Below are positions 35,338 to 42,886 of a stretch of 64,000 bases of DNA, piece after piece; within the stretch, counting starts at the first letter, position 1; the number at the start of each line of letters is the position of its first letter. Origin of the DNA: VRUG01 sp965372745 (GTDB lineage: Bacteria; Planctomycetota; Phycisphaerae; Sedimentisphaerales; Anaerobacaceae); contig CBDVDM010000002.1 of NCBI GenBank assembly GCA_965372745.1, positions 62,001-126,000 of the forward strand. The letters are read 5' to 3'. The notes beneath the pieces were generated by a model that did not search any database, was not told where the DNA came from, and worked only from the letters and a program-made list of their open reading frames with translations. The translations under genes were made by a program, and so were the position numbers.

Positions 35338-36439
35338 CAAAACTTTTTTCTTTGCCGGCGGAGGAACCGGTGGACATATTTATCCGGCGATAGCAATTGC
35401 AGAGCAGATAGTTAAGTTGGAGCCGGAGGCAAAGATTCATTTTTTTATAAGCACACGAAGTGTTGACAGCAAAATATTATCCGCGACAAATTTTGAGTAT
35501 ACATTATTGCCGGCTAAGGGTTTTTCATTTCGAGTGGGCAGGTTATTGAAGTTTTGCAGCTCGTTTTTGGAAAGTTATAAAATTGCCGGAGAGAAAATAG
35601 CTGAAAGCGGTGATGCGGTAGTGGTTGGTATCGGGGGGTTTGTTGCGGCACCTGCCTGTTTAGCGGCGCACAGATTAAAGGTGCCGGTAAAATTATTAAA
35701 TATTGATTTCAGGGTTGGCAGGGCAAACAGAATAATAGCACGATGGGCTGATGAGGTTTTTGTTCAGTTCCCGGAGACGGTTCGATATTTTAAACGCAGG
35801 GGTTTGGAAATCAATGTGTTTGGCTGTCCGCTCAGGAGTAGTTTCGCCGGGCCTGATGTGGAAAAAATGATAAAGGAACTTAATCTTGATAGAGATAAAA
35901 AGACGTTGGTTATCACGGGTGCATCAAGCGGAGCGGTTAGTATTAATGAGACGGTTTGTTCGTTGTTAGACAGGCTGGCTGGATTTGCGGATGAGTGGCA
36001 GATTGTTCATCTGACTGGGCAGAAAAATTACGATGAAGTGAGAACTCGGTACCGTAACGTGAAGATTAAGGCTAAGGTAGCGGGGTATTATGATGATATG
36101 GCCTCTCTTTTGGCGGGGGCGGATTTGGTTATCGGCAGAAGCGGTGCTGGAAGCGTGGCGGAATTTGCGGCGGCGGCAGTACCGAGTATCTGTATGCCAT
36201 ATCCGCATCACAGTGACAGGCATCAGTATTTTAATGCGGGAAAGCTGGTTGAGGCGGGAGCGGCGGTGGTGGTGGACGATTTGCCGGATGAAGTGGACAG
36301 AAAAGAGTGGCTTTGGGAAGAGCTTGAGGTTTTGTTAAAAGATGACGAGAAAAGAGCGGAGATGAAGAAGGCCTGCAAATCAGTTGCAAAAACAACAGCA
36401 GCGGTGAAAATTGCAGAAAGTCTGTGTTTTTTTCCTTAG
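35330..36439 (+). CDS. murG: UDP-GlcNAc:undecaprenyl-pyrophosphoryl-MurNAc-pentapeptide transferase
   Basis: 369 residues from ATG 35330, which has a very strong AGGGGGAG directly upstream; the longer frame would add 14 codons inside ftsW. It transfers GlcNAc to lipid I on the inner face of the membrane to form lipid II. The GT28 N-domain starts TFFFAGGGTGGHIYPAIAIA, and GIGGFVAAPACLAAHRL follows. The donor-binding C-domain has ITGASSGAVSINETV, IGRSGAGSVAEFAAAAVPSI and PYPHHSDRHQYFNAGKL. It overlaps ftsW by eight bases, so the flippase/polymerase and the lipid II synthase are coupled. Confidence 0.95.
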   Translation: MTNKTFFFAGGGTGGHIYPAIAIAEQIVKLEPEAKIHFFISTRSVDSKILSATNFEYTLLPAKGFSFRVGRLLKFCSSFLESYKIAGEKIAESGDAVVVGIGGFVAAPACLAAHRLKVPVKLLNIDFRVGRANRIIARWADEVFVQFPETVRYFKRRGLEINVFGCPLRSSFAGPDVEKMIKELNLDRDKKTLVITGASSGAVSINETVCSLLDRLAGFADEWQIVHLTGQKNYDEVRTRYRNVKIKAKVAGYYDDMASLLAGADLVIGRSGAGSVAEFAAAAVPSICMPYPHHSDRHQYFNAGKLVEAGAAVVVDDLPDEVDRKEWLWEELEVLLKDDEKRAEMKKACKSVAKTTAAVKIAESLCFFP

Positions 36440-36543
36440 TTTGTGCTTGACGGGGGGGGGTATAGGGATTGATAATTGATTAGTGGTTATTTATATTTAC
36501 GTTTGCGATTAAAAGGGGCAATAATTTGAAAGGAGGCCTGAAA

Positions 36544-37311
36544 ATGGCAAGGATTATTCCGGCGTCAATTCTTATCGTATTAGCGGTCGTATTGAGCGGA
36601 TGTCACAAAATCGACAGCGGGGCATCGCAGCTTAAAATCGCACCTGTCAGGACCGAGATAGTCAAGGGCAGTGAGGCGGATTTGGTAGAGCGGGTGACGG
36701 TGAATCGCAGGGAATATCGACAGTCGCTTGAGTCGCTGGTAGCTCATTACGAAGGTATTGGTAACAGTATGAAGTTTCAATGGGCGAAGAAGGAACTGGC
36801 AGGATTGGACAAGTCGCCTCTATATAATTATATCATCGATGCGATTGTTGCCGGTCCTGACTTGAGGGCGAGCGAGTCGATTGAGCTGGCGACTTATAAA
36901 TATCTTGATATCGTGCGGCTTGAACGGCAGGCGAAAAGTCTTTTGGTTGTTTACGATGAAAAGCTTCTGCGACTGGTGTTGGCCAGGTATAATCAGTTTA
37001 TAAGAGAGTATCCAACCAGTGACAAGATAGATGATGCGGCGTATATGTCGGGTGGGATATGCGAGTACTTCAAGGACTATACGATAGCAGTGCTTTATTA
37101 TCAAAGAGCGTATCAATGGGACCCGAAAACGGAGCATCCAGCCAAGCTGAAAGCGGCGTATATTCTGGACAGACACCTGTCACGGCGTTCCGAGGCGCTG
37201 GAGCTTTATGAAGATGTGGTTGAGCAGGGGACATTGTCGCAGAATTATATTGATTTTGCACAGGAACGAATCAGGTTGTTGACCAAAAGTTACGAGAGGC
37301 TGGAAGAGTAG
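36544..37311 (+). CDS. TPR-like outer-membrane lipoprotein, tetratricopeptide type
   Basis: 255 residues from ATG 36544, preceded by a perfect AGGAGG seven bases upstream. A lipoprotein signal is clear: hydrophobic PASILIVLAVV, then lipobox LSGC. The mature part is helical, with TPR-like units (LARYNQFIREYPTSDKIDDA, KDYTIAVLYYQRAYQWDPKT, RRSEALELYEDVVEQGTLSQ). YPTSDKIDDAAY recalls the BamD/YbgF style of envelope TPR proteins, but homology to BamD is not established from this. It follows murG by about 100 bases and ends in a strong terminator, so it may share the ftsW-murG transcript. Confidence 0.8.
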   Translation: MARIIPASILIVLAVVLSGCHKIDSGASQLKIAPVRTEIVKGSEADLVERVTVNRREYRQSLESLVAHYEGIGNSMKFQWAKKELAGLDKSPLYNYIIDAIVAGPDLRASESIELATYKYLDIVRLERQAKSLLVVYDEKLLRLVLARYNQFIREYPTSDKIDDAAYMSGGICEYFKDYTIAVLYYQRAYQWDPKTEHPAKLKAAYILDRHLSRRSEALELYEDVVEQGTLSQNYIDFAQERIRLLTKSYERLEE

Positions 37312-37349
37312 TTGTCCGGCTTTCTTGATGCTGCATTACGGGGAATTTT

Positions 37350-37385
37350 CGGGTCTGACATTCGAGTCAGACCCGTTTTATTTTA
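37350..37385 (+). terminator. Rho-independent terminator after the TPR lipoprotein gene
   Basis: A perfect 10-bp stem, CGGGTCTGAC / GTCAGACCCG, with a 6-base loop ATTCGA is followed by TTTTATTTT. Confidence 0.92.
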
Positions 37386-37422
37386 CGGATATCTACCGCA
37401 GGCAGCGCAGGGAACATAGAGG

Positions 37423-37529
37423 TAATACCCTTTAGGGTAATAAAATGCGCGTTTAGAGATTATAACTTGATTGTAAAAAGGTTCTTACCCGCGCATTAGA
37501 GCGTAATTATTAATCGGAATTGGTATAAG
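37423..37529 (+). repeat. TACCCT-element, intact copy upstream of tilS
   Basis: The palindrome TACCCTTTAGGGTA (37426-37439) is followed by ATAAAATGCGCGTTTA, ATTATAACTTGA, TTGTAAAAA, TTACCCGCGCATTAGAGCG and CGGAATTGGTATAAG. The same blocks flank the insert in the copy upstream of clpB. Confidence 0.65.
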
Positions 37530-37573
37530 ATTCAAAAATATATCAACATAGCTATTTTAATATTTTGCGACAA

Positions 37574-38992
37574 ATGTTTTTAGAACTTGAAAAAAGAGTA
37601 TTAAATTTCATTAAATCAGAGCACCTTTTCGGATTAGCTGAGAGAGTGTTGCTCGGTGTATCCGGCGGGGCGGATTCTACAGCACTTTTGCATGTGATGA
37701 GCAGGCTTAAAACAGAGGGGGTTTTTAAAGGGACAATTGTCATAGCACATTTGAACCATCATCTAAGAGGCGCAGAAAGTGATGGTGATGAAAGCTTTGT
37801 CGTTGAGTTAGGCAGCAAGTTGGGTATTGAGGTAGTGACGAGAAGTTTCGATGTTCGAGAGTTTTCGAGAGAGAACCGGCTTTCGATTGAGACGGCAGGC
37901 AGGTTGTTGAGGATTGAGAATTTAATTAATATCGCAAAAGCCAGTAATTGCGAGGTTGTTGTGGTTGCTCATCATGCAGATGACAATGTCGAGACGATTT
38001 TGCATCGCCTGATGCGGGGGACAGGATTTAGAGGATTGGGTGGTATCCGGCCTGCAAGGGAATTGGCAGATGGGATTCGGTTAGTCAGGCCTTTACTTGA
38101 GGTAGGCCGAGCTGAGATAATTGAATATTTAACCAGACAGCAGTTACAGTGGCGGACAGACAGAACGAATGAGGATTATATTTATAGGCGTAATTTTATT
38201 CGTCATAAACTAATTCCGCACCTGCAAAGGCAATTCGATGAGTCACTTGAAAAACAATTATCTGAATTGTCACGAGCTTCACGCAGGTTTTACGAATTTG
38301 TATATAAATATACCGAAAATATTTTGGACAGCGCAGCTGATTTTGAGGCAGGCAGAGTAACACTGGATGTTAAGCTGGTTTGTTTTCAGCATCCGGCGGT
38401 GCAGGTTGAATTGATTCGGCGAGCTCTGGAGTTTTTGAAGTGCGGCGAGAAGGATATAACAGGGGGGCATTATGAGAAGATATTGCAGTTAGCAAAAAAC
38501 GGTAAGAGCGGTAAAAGGGTGGAATTGCCGGGCGGATTTGTTGCCGAGTATGCATACGGTGAGTTGAGTTTTTTCAAAGGAGCGGAGTTGGAAAAGCCAA
38601 TGTGCGAAAGCGTGACAATTGAGGTATCGGGGCGAACGGAATTTGGAGAATATTTAATCGAAGCTGATATTTTAGAGGAGAAGAAAGAAAATTTTGAAAA
38701 ATTCAAATCGGAAAAGACAGATTTCGTTGAGTGGTTCGATTTGGAAAAGCTGAAACTGCCGTTAAAGATTCGAGGCCGAGAGGAAGGGGATAGGTTTGTG
38801 CCCTTTGGTCAGGGCAGGGAGAAACGGGTCGGTAAGTTTTTGACTGCTCAGCGAGTGCCTCAAAGGTTGCGTGAAAAAGCGGTTGTAATTTGTGACAGTG
38901 AAAAAATAATCTGGGTCTGTCCGGTAAGGATGAGTGAAGAGGCGAAAGTGACGGCAGGAAGTGGGAAAATACTTCAGATTCAAATAAAGTAA
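37574..38992 (+). CDS. tilS: tRNA(Ile)-lysidine synthase
   Basis: 472 residues from ATG 37574; a TTG three codons earlier is possible and neither has a good ribosome-binding site. It attaches lysine to C34 of the CAU-anticodon tRNA-Ile so that it reads AUA. The PP-loop motif LLGVSGGADSTALLHVM, IAHLNHHLRG, VAHHADDNVETILHRLMRGT and GIRPARE, and the C-terminal domain with LKIRGREEGDRFVPFGQ and VGKFLTAQRVPQ are diagnostic. It is essential in most bacteria. The TACCCT-element lies just upstream. Confidence 0.94.
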   Translation: MFLELEKRVLNFIKSEHLFGLAERVLLGVSGGADSTALLHVMSRLKTEGVFKGTIVIAHLNHHLRGAESDGDESFVVELGSKLGIEVVTRSFDVREFSRENRLSIETAGRLLRIENLINIAKASNCEVVVVAHHADDNVETILHRLMRGTGFRGLGGIRPARELADGIRLVRPLLEVGRAEIIEYLTRQQLQWRTDRTNEDYIYRRNFIRHKLIPHLQRQFDESLEKQLSELSRASRRFYEFVYKYTENILDSAADFEAGRVTLDVKLVCFQHPAVQVELIRRALEFLKCGEKDITGGHYEKILQLAKNGKSGKRVELPGGFVAEYAYGELSFFKGAELEKPMCESVTIEVSGRTEFGEYLIEADILEEKKENFEKFKSEKTDFVEWFDLEKLKLPLKIRGREEGDRFVPFGQGREKRVGKFLTAQRVPQRLREKAVVICDSEKIIWVCPVRMSEEAKVTAGSGKILQIQIK

Positions 38993-39087
38993 AAGGTAGT
39001 ATCTGTTCTTGGAAATCTTGCCATTTTAAAAATCCTTTGCTACTCTGCGAAGTAGCGACCTCGCTACGAAGCACGAGCCAGCCTTTT

Positions 39088-39297
39088 TGTTCGTTTAATC
39101 TGCGGCATATCACACCTTATTCGCCTAATATAACGCTTCATCTGCGACATATCACGCGTTATCTATGACAGGTAACGCTTCACCTGCCTCATATCACGCT
39201 TCATCCATGACAGATCACGCCTCACCTGCGGCAAATCACGCTTACTTTGCCTCAGAGTAAGCCGACTTTGTCATGGGTCATGCTTACTTTGCCTCAG
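39088..39297 (+). repeat. Array of ten degenerate 21-bp tandem repeats
   Basis: Ten contiguous units of exactly 21 bases with no spacers. The consensus reads ATCACGCTTC then ATCTGCGGCAT. Units at 39193, 39214 and 39235 start ATCACGC; the last three drift to TTACTTTGCCTCAG. A possible eleventh unit starts at 39298. It lies between tilS and the minus-strand gene ending at 39461, in a 468-base stretch with no gene. Confidence 0.85.
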
Positions 39298-39417
39298 AGC
39301 AAACGTGCCAATGCCCGTTTTCAGCTCAAAAACACGCTTTTCGGCCTTTTTCCGTTATTCCTTCTCTTTCCAATGCCATAATGCCCGCTTACAATGTCGC
39401 AGATTCAGTTGACCTTG

Positions 39418-39472
39418 AGAAAAGTTTAGTTCAGCATCATCTTAACGGTTGCTGATTTACTTATTGTTTTTG
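39418..39472. repeat. 55-bp direct repeat, copy 1 (at the 3' end of the 39461 gene)
   Basis: It matches 40305-40359 at 53 of 55 positions without gaps. This copy covers the last four codons and stop of the gene at 39461-40291 and the 43 bases after it. Confidence 0.9.
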
Positions 39473-40291
39473 CTCATCACCTGACTTCTCCTCAGGCCGA
39501 CTCAAAAAAGTTATCAACTTGAATAGCCCAAAAATTACGCCAAGAACTATAGCAATCAAACCGTAACTTAACCCCCTTGCAGCAGCTTCACGTAATCTAT
39601 CCAAGATACCAGACGACTTGCTGGGGGTATCCTCATGTTGCATCCCGGGGTCGAACTGAAAAGACCCAAAAATCAAGTTGCGGTCAGTCTCAAACCGACT
39701 CCAATCTGCCTCGGCGTAGTGATTGAACACCAATTGGGCTATTGCTTCCTTTCCGAAATATCCAACAACCTCGCTTTTAATCACACTTGAGTCGCCAATC
39801 GTTATCTCACAAACATATGTATATTGCCGATTTGCCTTGTCCACTACTACTTTATTTACGCGATACCCAGTCATTACATCCGTGACAACCTCACCAAAAA
39901 ACTCATCCTTAGACTCCATCACATCTCGTCCAGTAAACGATTTTACAAAATCGCTGAATTCATCCTTACGGAGAACCCTCTTTATACCTAAAGCTGAATA
40001 TCTCGCCATTTGAACAAGTATAGTGGGGCATTCAAACCACTTATCTTTACCCTCCATTTGGAACTCTGCCTCATAGAGTACAATCGCACGAGTTTTACTT
40101 GATAATACCTTACTGTACCTTTCCCTAACTATGTCTTCCGGTATTTGTATCCAACCTTTTGGGATTACAAAAGAATAGCCGTTGGTTTCACTATGAAATC
40201 GAACTTGGTCTGTTGCTAAAGTTTTCTCATAGAATAAAGTCGTCACGGGCAACAATATTATTGCCAAAACCCACACCTTTTCTGCTTTCAT
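39461..40291 (-). CDS. Secreted, C-terminally membrane-anchored protein of unknown function
   Basis: 276 residues. An N-terminal signal (KVWVLAIILLPVTTLFYEKTLA) precedes a soluble domain of about 190 residues that begins FHSETNGYSFVIPKGWIQIP. This resembles the opening of PsbP/DcrB-like domains (a Gly-Phe-Ser-hydrophobic-Pro-x-Gly-Trp pattern). Near the C-terminus is a transmembrane helix (YGLIAIVLGVIFGLFKLITF) and a charged tail. The gene at 47777 has the same plan and a similar domain opening, so the two may be distant relatives. GAAAGGGGATAAG precedes the ATG. It is flanked by a 55-bp direct repeat, which suggests duplication or cassette-like movement. Confidence 0.65.
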   Translation of the reverse strand: MKAEKVWVLAIILLPVTTLFYEKTLATDQVRFHSETNGYSFVIPKGWIQIPEDIVRERYSKVLSSKTRAIVLYEAEFQMEGKDKWFECPTILVQMARYSALGIKRVLRKDEFSDFVKSFTGRDVMESKDEFFGEVVTDVMTGYRVNKVVVDKANRQYTYVCEITIGDSSVIKSEVVGYFGKEAIAQLVFNHYAEADWSRFETDRNLIFGSFQFDPGMQHEDTPSKSSGILDRLREAAARGLSYGLIAIVLGVIFGLFKLITFLSRPEEKSGDEQKQ

Positions 40292-40304
40292 CTTATCCCC
40301 TTTC

Positions 40305-40359
40305 AGAAAAGTTTAGTTCAGTACCATCTTAACGGTTGCTGATTTACTTATTGTTTTTG
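40305..40359. repeat. 55-bp direct repeat, copy 2 (upstream of the 39461 gene)
   Basis: It is a near-perfect copy (53 of 55) of 39418-39472, placed 14 bases before the start codon of the gene read leftward from 40291. On the minus strand it again reads AAAAACAATAAG, like the end of that gene, so it may be the leftover 3' end of a lost duplicate. Confidence 0.9.
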
Positions 40360-40414
40360 TTCTCAACATCAGACCATCCAAAGCTATGTGCGTGGTATAC
40401 TCAACATGACTCTG

Positions 40415-41299
40415 CTATTCAATTCGGTAGCTCTGTGGAATCTTGTTAATAATATCGTCAAACACATTCTGCACTTTCCTTGAGTCGTTAACGCGGCTAT
40501 CCACGATAAACAAATCTTTTTTTGGAAACGCTGCCTTCGCCAATGGTATATGCAACTTTTGGTCATTTGTCAATAAACCATCCGCTCGCGAGAGATACGT
40601 AACATATTCTATGTCATAAAGGTCATTTGATATATCCTTTTTTTCAGAAGAACAGGGCATGTTTTTTTTGAACATCCGATCAAGACTATATGTCAAATAA
40701 AGGCGAGCCCTTTGCCATGTAAACCAGTTGACATCTGCATGAGAGCTAATTTGTTCCGAGAAGAGCCCCTTCAAAATATCTTTCATTGATTTGTCCGTGT
40801 TTTGAATCCAATTTTCAAACCGACATATTCTGTCTTTCTCCTTACGAAGCTCCTTCAATAATTCTTCTTGTTTGCAAAGGTTATCGTACAATGTTTTTGC
40901 GATTTTCAATACGCTCTTGATGATCGGTTCAAATGACTTCCGGCAACATTCAGCTTCCTGTTTAATAAAATCATCGCTGGTGTTAGGAGCGCCATCTCTA
41001 AACTGTTGTGTGGAACTTTCGTCAACGACTGACTTTGCAGGGCAAAGAGTTATCTTTTCCGCCTGAAAGAGTTTGTATGATGAGTATCCCATCTTCGCTC
41101 CGGCCTTAATTGCCCCGTCGAATCGTCTCAATAATAACTCTGGATTTTTGTCAGAGGTTTGGTTTTTGCTTATAAGGCATTCAACAGCTAAGGCATGTGG
41201 CAAAACAACATTGTAATCCCTCATAAATGCGAACAGCTTTTCCTCACAACAACAAAGGCTGTGAAATATACTTTTATCAACGACCAACAGTTTCGACAT
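40415..41299 (-). CDS. Candidate PIN-like nuclease, orphan
   Basis: 294 residues from ATG 41299, preceded by GAAAGGG. The N-terminus KLLVVDKSIFHSL has an acidic residue after a beta-strand, followed by ALAVECLIS. The C-terminal part reads DISNDLYDIEYVTYLSRADGL then LLTNDQKLHIPLAKAAFP and LFIVDSR. The D-E-D/ND spacing and the strand-AD-x-hydrophobic-TND pattern are what PIN-domain nucleases show around their metal site. Between lies a long helical, charged segment (about 120-210). This is a fold-level inference only, not a family match. No antitoxin-like partner is adjacent. It lies in accessory pocket 2, 81 bases downstream of an FN3 remnant on the same strand. Confidence 0.55.
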   Translation of the reverse strand: MSKLLVVDKSIFHSLCCCEEKLFAFMRDYNVVLPHALAVECLISKNQTSDKNPELLLRRFDGAIKAGAKMGYSSYKLFQAEKITLCPAKSVVDESSTQQFRDGAPNTSDDFIKQEAECCRKSFEPIIKSVLKIAKTLYDNLCKQEELLKELRKEKDRICRFENWIQNTDKSMKDILKGLFSEQISSHADVNWFTWQRARLYLTYSLDRMFKKNMPCSSEKKDISNDLYDIEYVTYLSRADGLLTNDQKLHIPLAKAAFPKKDLFIVDSRVNDSRKVQNVFDDIINKIPQSYRIE

Positions 41300-41324
41300 T
41301 GTTATCCCTTTCAAATTTTATTTT

Positions 41325-41370
41325 CTCTGTGCCCTCTGTGGCAAAAACTTTTTCGTGTCCTTCGTGGTTC
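41325..41370. repeat. CTCTGTGG / CTTCGTGG repeat unit
   Basis: Two right-arm type sequences in a row, TCTGTGCCCTCTGTGGC and CGTGTCCTTCGTGG, lie between the FN3 remnant and the PIN-like gene. They are the same sequence class as the palindromes at 27434, 48631 and 49970 but lack a good left arm. Confidence 0.6.
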
Positions 41371-41380
41371 ATGATCCTTT

Positions 41381-41572
41381 TCATAGTACCGCCATCACCG
41401 TATTGCTCGCCGGGCCATCGCCTGATTTATTGATTGCTATAACGCGATATTCGAGTTCCGCGTCTTTCGGCTGTTCAACTAGGCCTTTCGATTCCGTAAT
41501 AATATCAAAATCTTGCCTTAAATTACAATAATCCAAAGTATTTTTCACGAATGTTATTGCTTCATCTGCCAA
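41381..41572 (-). pseudogene. Fibronectin type III remnant 2, internally deleted
   Basis: The best preserved of four remnants. The last 39 residues read GLVEQPKDAELEYRVIAINK then SGDGPASNTVMAVL and stop, the final strands of an FN3 domain. In front is a short helical piece, LADEAITFVKNTLDYCNL, that looks like the N-terminus of a different part of the protein joined by deletion. The first codon in frame is TTG with no ribosome-binding site. An in-frame stop lies about 10 codons upstream. Confidence 0.65.
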
Positions 41573-41686
41573 AATCCAAAATATTGGCCTTAAGCTCTAT
41601 ACTACCAAAACCTTATTCAAAGCATTGGTTATTAGGGTGATTTGCAAGTAATCGCAGGTTAATTACCCAATTATGATAAGAAATTC

Positions 41687-41715
41687 TTGACAACATAGTC
41701 GAATGCGAATAAATT
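41687..41715 (+). promoter_or_regulatory. Promoter of gap
   Basis: TTGACA at 41687-41692, 17-base spacer, TAAATT at 41710-41715. This gives a leader of about 65 bases before the gap start codon. Confidence 0.6.
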
Positions 41716-41787
41716 ACCCGTTTCACTTAATTGGACGTAGTTTAAACAACTTAGAACCCTAATTATTTTTACAAAAGGAGAAATTAG

Positions 41788-42801
41788 ATGGCGACAAAGG
41801 TTGCAATAAATGGTTTTGGCCGAATAGGTAGAGCAGTTGCAAGAATCCTGTTGAGTAAAGGCGGTGAACTGGAGTTGGTAGCAATTAACGACCTGGCAGA
41901 TACCAAGAGCCTGGCTCATCTTTTCAAGTATGATACAGTAATGGGTAACTGGGACGGCAGCGTTGAAGTCAAGGGCGATGAGCTTGTAATCAACGGCAAG
42001 AGTATTAAGGTTCTTGCAGTGAGAAATCCTGCAGAATTGCCATGGAAAGATATGGGTGTGGATATTGTTGTTGAGGCAACAGGTATTTTCCGTTCAAAGG
42101 AATCACCTAAGGGCGGTTACGGTGACCATCTCAAAGCAGGTGCGAAGAAGGTTGTTTTGACGGTCCCCGCCAAGGACGATATCGATGCGACAGTAGTTTT
42201 GGGTGTTAATGACGAGGCTTTGACAGATGATGCGGATTGTATCTCGAATGCAAGTTGTACGACAAACTGTCTTGCACCTGTTGCAAAGGTTCTGCATGAG
42301 GCCTTTGGAATTGAAAAGGGCTTTATGACAACGATTCACGCCTATACAAACGACCAGAATGTAGCTGATATGATTCACTCTGACCTTCGTCGTGCACGTG
42401 CAGCAGCTATGAACATTATTCCGACAACGACCGGTGCTGCTAAGGCTGTTGGAAAAGTCATTCCGGAACTTGACGGCAAATTTGATGGTTTTGCTCTTCG
42501 TGTGCCGGTACCGGACGGCAGTTGTGTTGACCTGGTCGCTGAGCTGGGCAGGGAAGTGACAATAGATGAGGTTAATGCAGCTATAAAGAAAGCAGCAGAT
42601 GGTGAACTGAAAGGAATTTTGGTTTATACCGATGAGCCGATTGTAAGCAGTGACATTATCGGTAATCCTGCTTCGAGTATCTTTGATTCACTTTGTACGA
42701 TGGTAATGGGCAGCACAGTTAAGATTATCAGTTGGTACGATAATGAGTGGGGTTATTCTAACCGCACGGTTGATATTATGGAAAAACTTGCGAGCAAGTA
42801 A
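41788..42801 (+). CDS. gap: Glyceraldehyde-3-phosphate dehydrogenase
   Basis: 337 residues. It oxidises glyceraldehyde-3-phosphate to 1,3-bisphosphoglycerate with NAD. The Rossmann start KVAINGFGRIGRAVARILL, the catalytic cysteine in ISNASCTTNCLAPVAKVLHE, FMTTIHAYTNDQN and the end WYDNEWGYSNRTVDIM are standard. AAAGGAG lies eight bases upstream. It is followed at 42814 by a terminator hairpin and then pgk, so glycolytic genes are clustered but expression may step down after gap. Asp in the INDLAD position after the second strand fits NAD preference. Confidence 0.98.
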   Translation: MATKVAINGFGRIGRAVARILLSKGGELELVAINDLADTKSLAHLFKYDTVMGNWDGSVEVKGDELVINGKSIKVLAVRNPAELPWKDMGVDIVVEATGIFRSKESPKGGYGDHLKAGAKKVVLTVPAKDDIDATVVLGVNDEALTDDADCISNASCTTNCLAPVAKVLHEAFGIEKGFMTTIHAYTNDQNVADMIHSDLRRARAAAMNIIPTTTGAAKAVGKVIPELDGKFDGFALRVPVPDGSCVDLVAELGREVTIDEVNAAIKKAADGELKGILVYTDEPIVSSDIIGNPASSIFDSLCTMVMGSTVKIISWYDNEWGYSNRTVDIMEKLASK

Positions 42802-42813
42802 TTTTGATTTCAG

Positions 42814-42853
42814 CGGGCCTGTTCGCAGAAAGAGCAGGCCCGATTTTTTTTTT
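42814..42853 (+). terminator. Rho-independent terminator between gap and pgk
   Basis: The stem CGGGCCTG / CAGGCCCG (42814-42821 and 42835-42842) with a 13-base loop is followed by an A and eleven T-rich bases. It ends about 34 bases before the pgk start, so pgk is reached by readthrough or by its own promoter. Confidence 0.88.
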
Positions 42854-42886
42854 GATATCGATTTTTGGAAAGAAGGTAAAAAAGAT

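Noticed and set aside
39088..39297. CRISPR array
   Set aside because: Units are contiguous with no spacers, vary strongly from one to the next, and no cas gene is in the window.
39418..40359. Integron cassette with attC sites
   Set aside because: The 55-bp repeat follows two genes in the same order as cassettes would, but it is not palindromic enough and has no matching RYYYAAC/GTTRRRY pair; no integrase is visible.
41381..41572. Intact 63-residue gene
   Set aside because: TTG start without a ribosome-binding site, and the sequence is a joined fragment of FN3 type; called a remnant instead.
42743..42886. 48-codon N-terminal extension of Pgk
   Set aside because: It covers the end of gap and the terminator hairpin; the family N-terminus begins at 42887.
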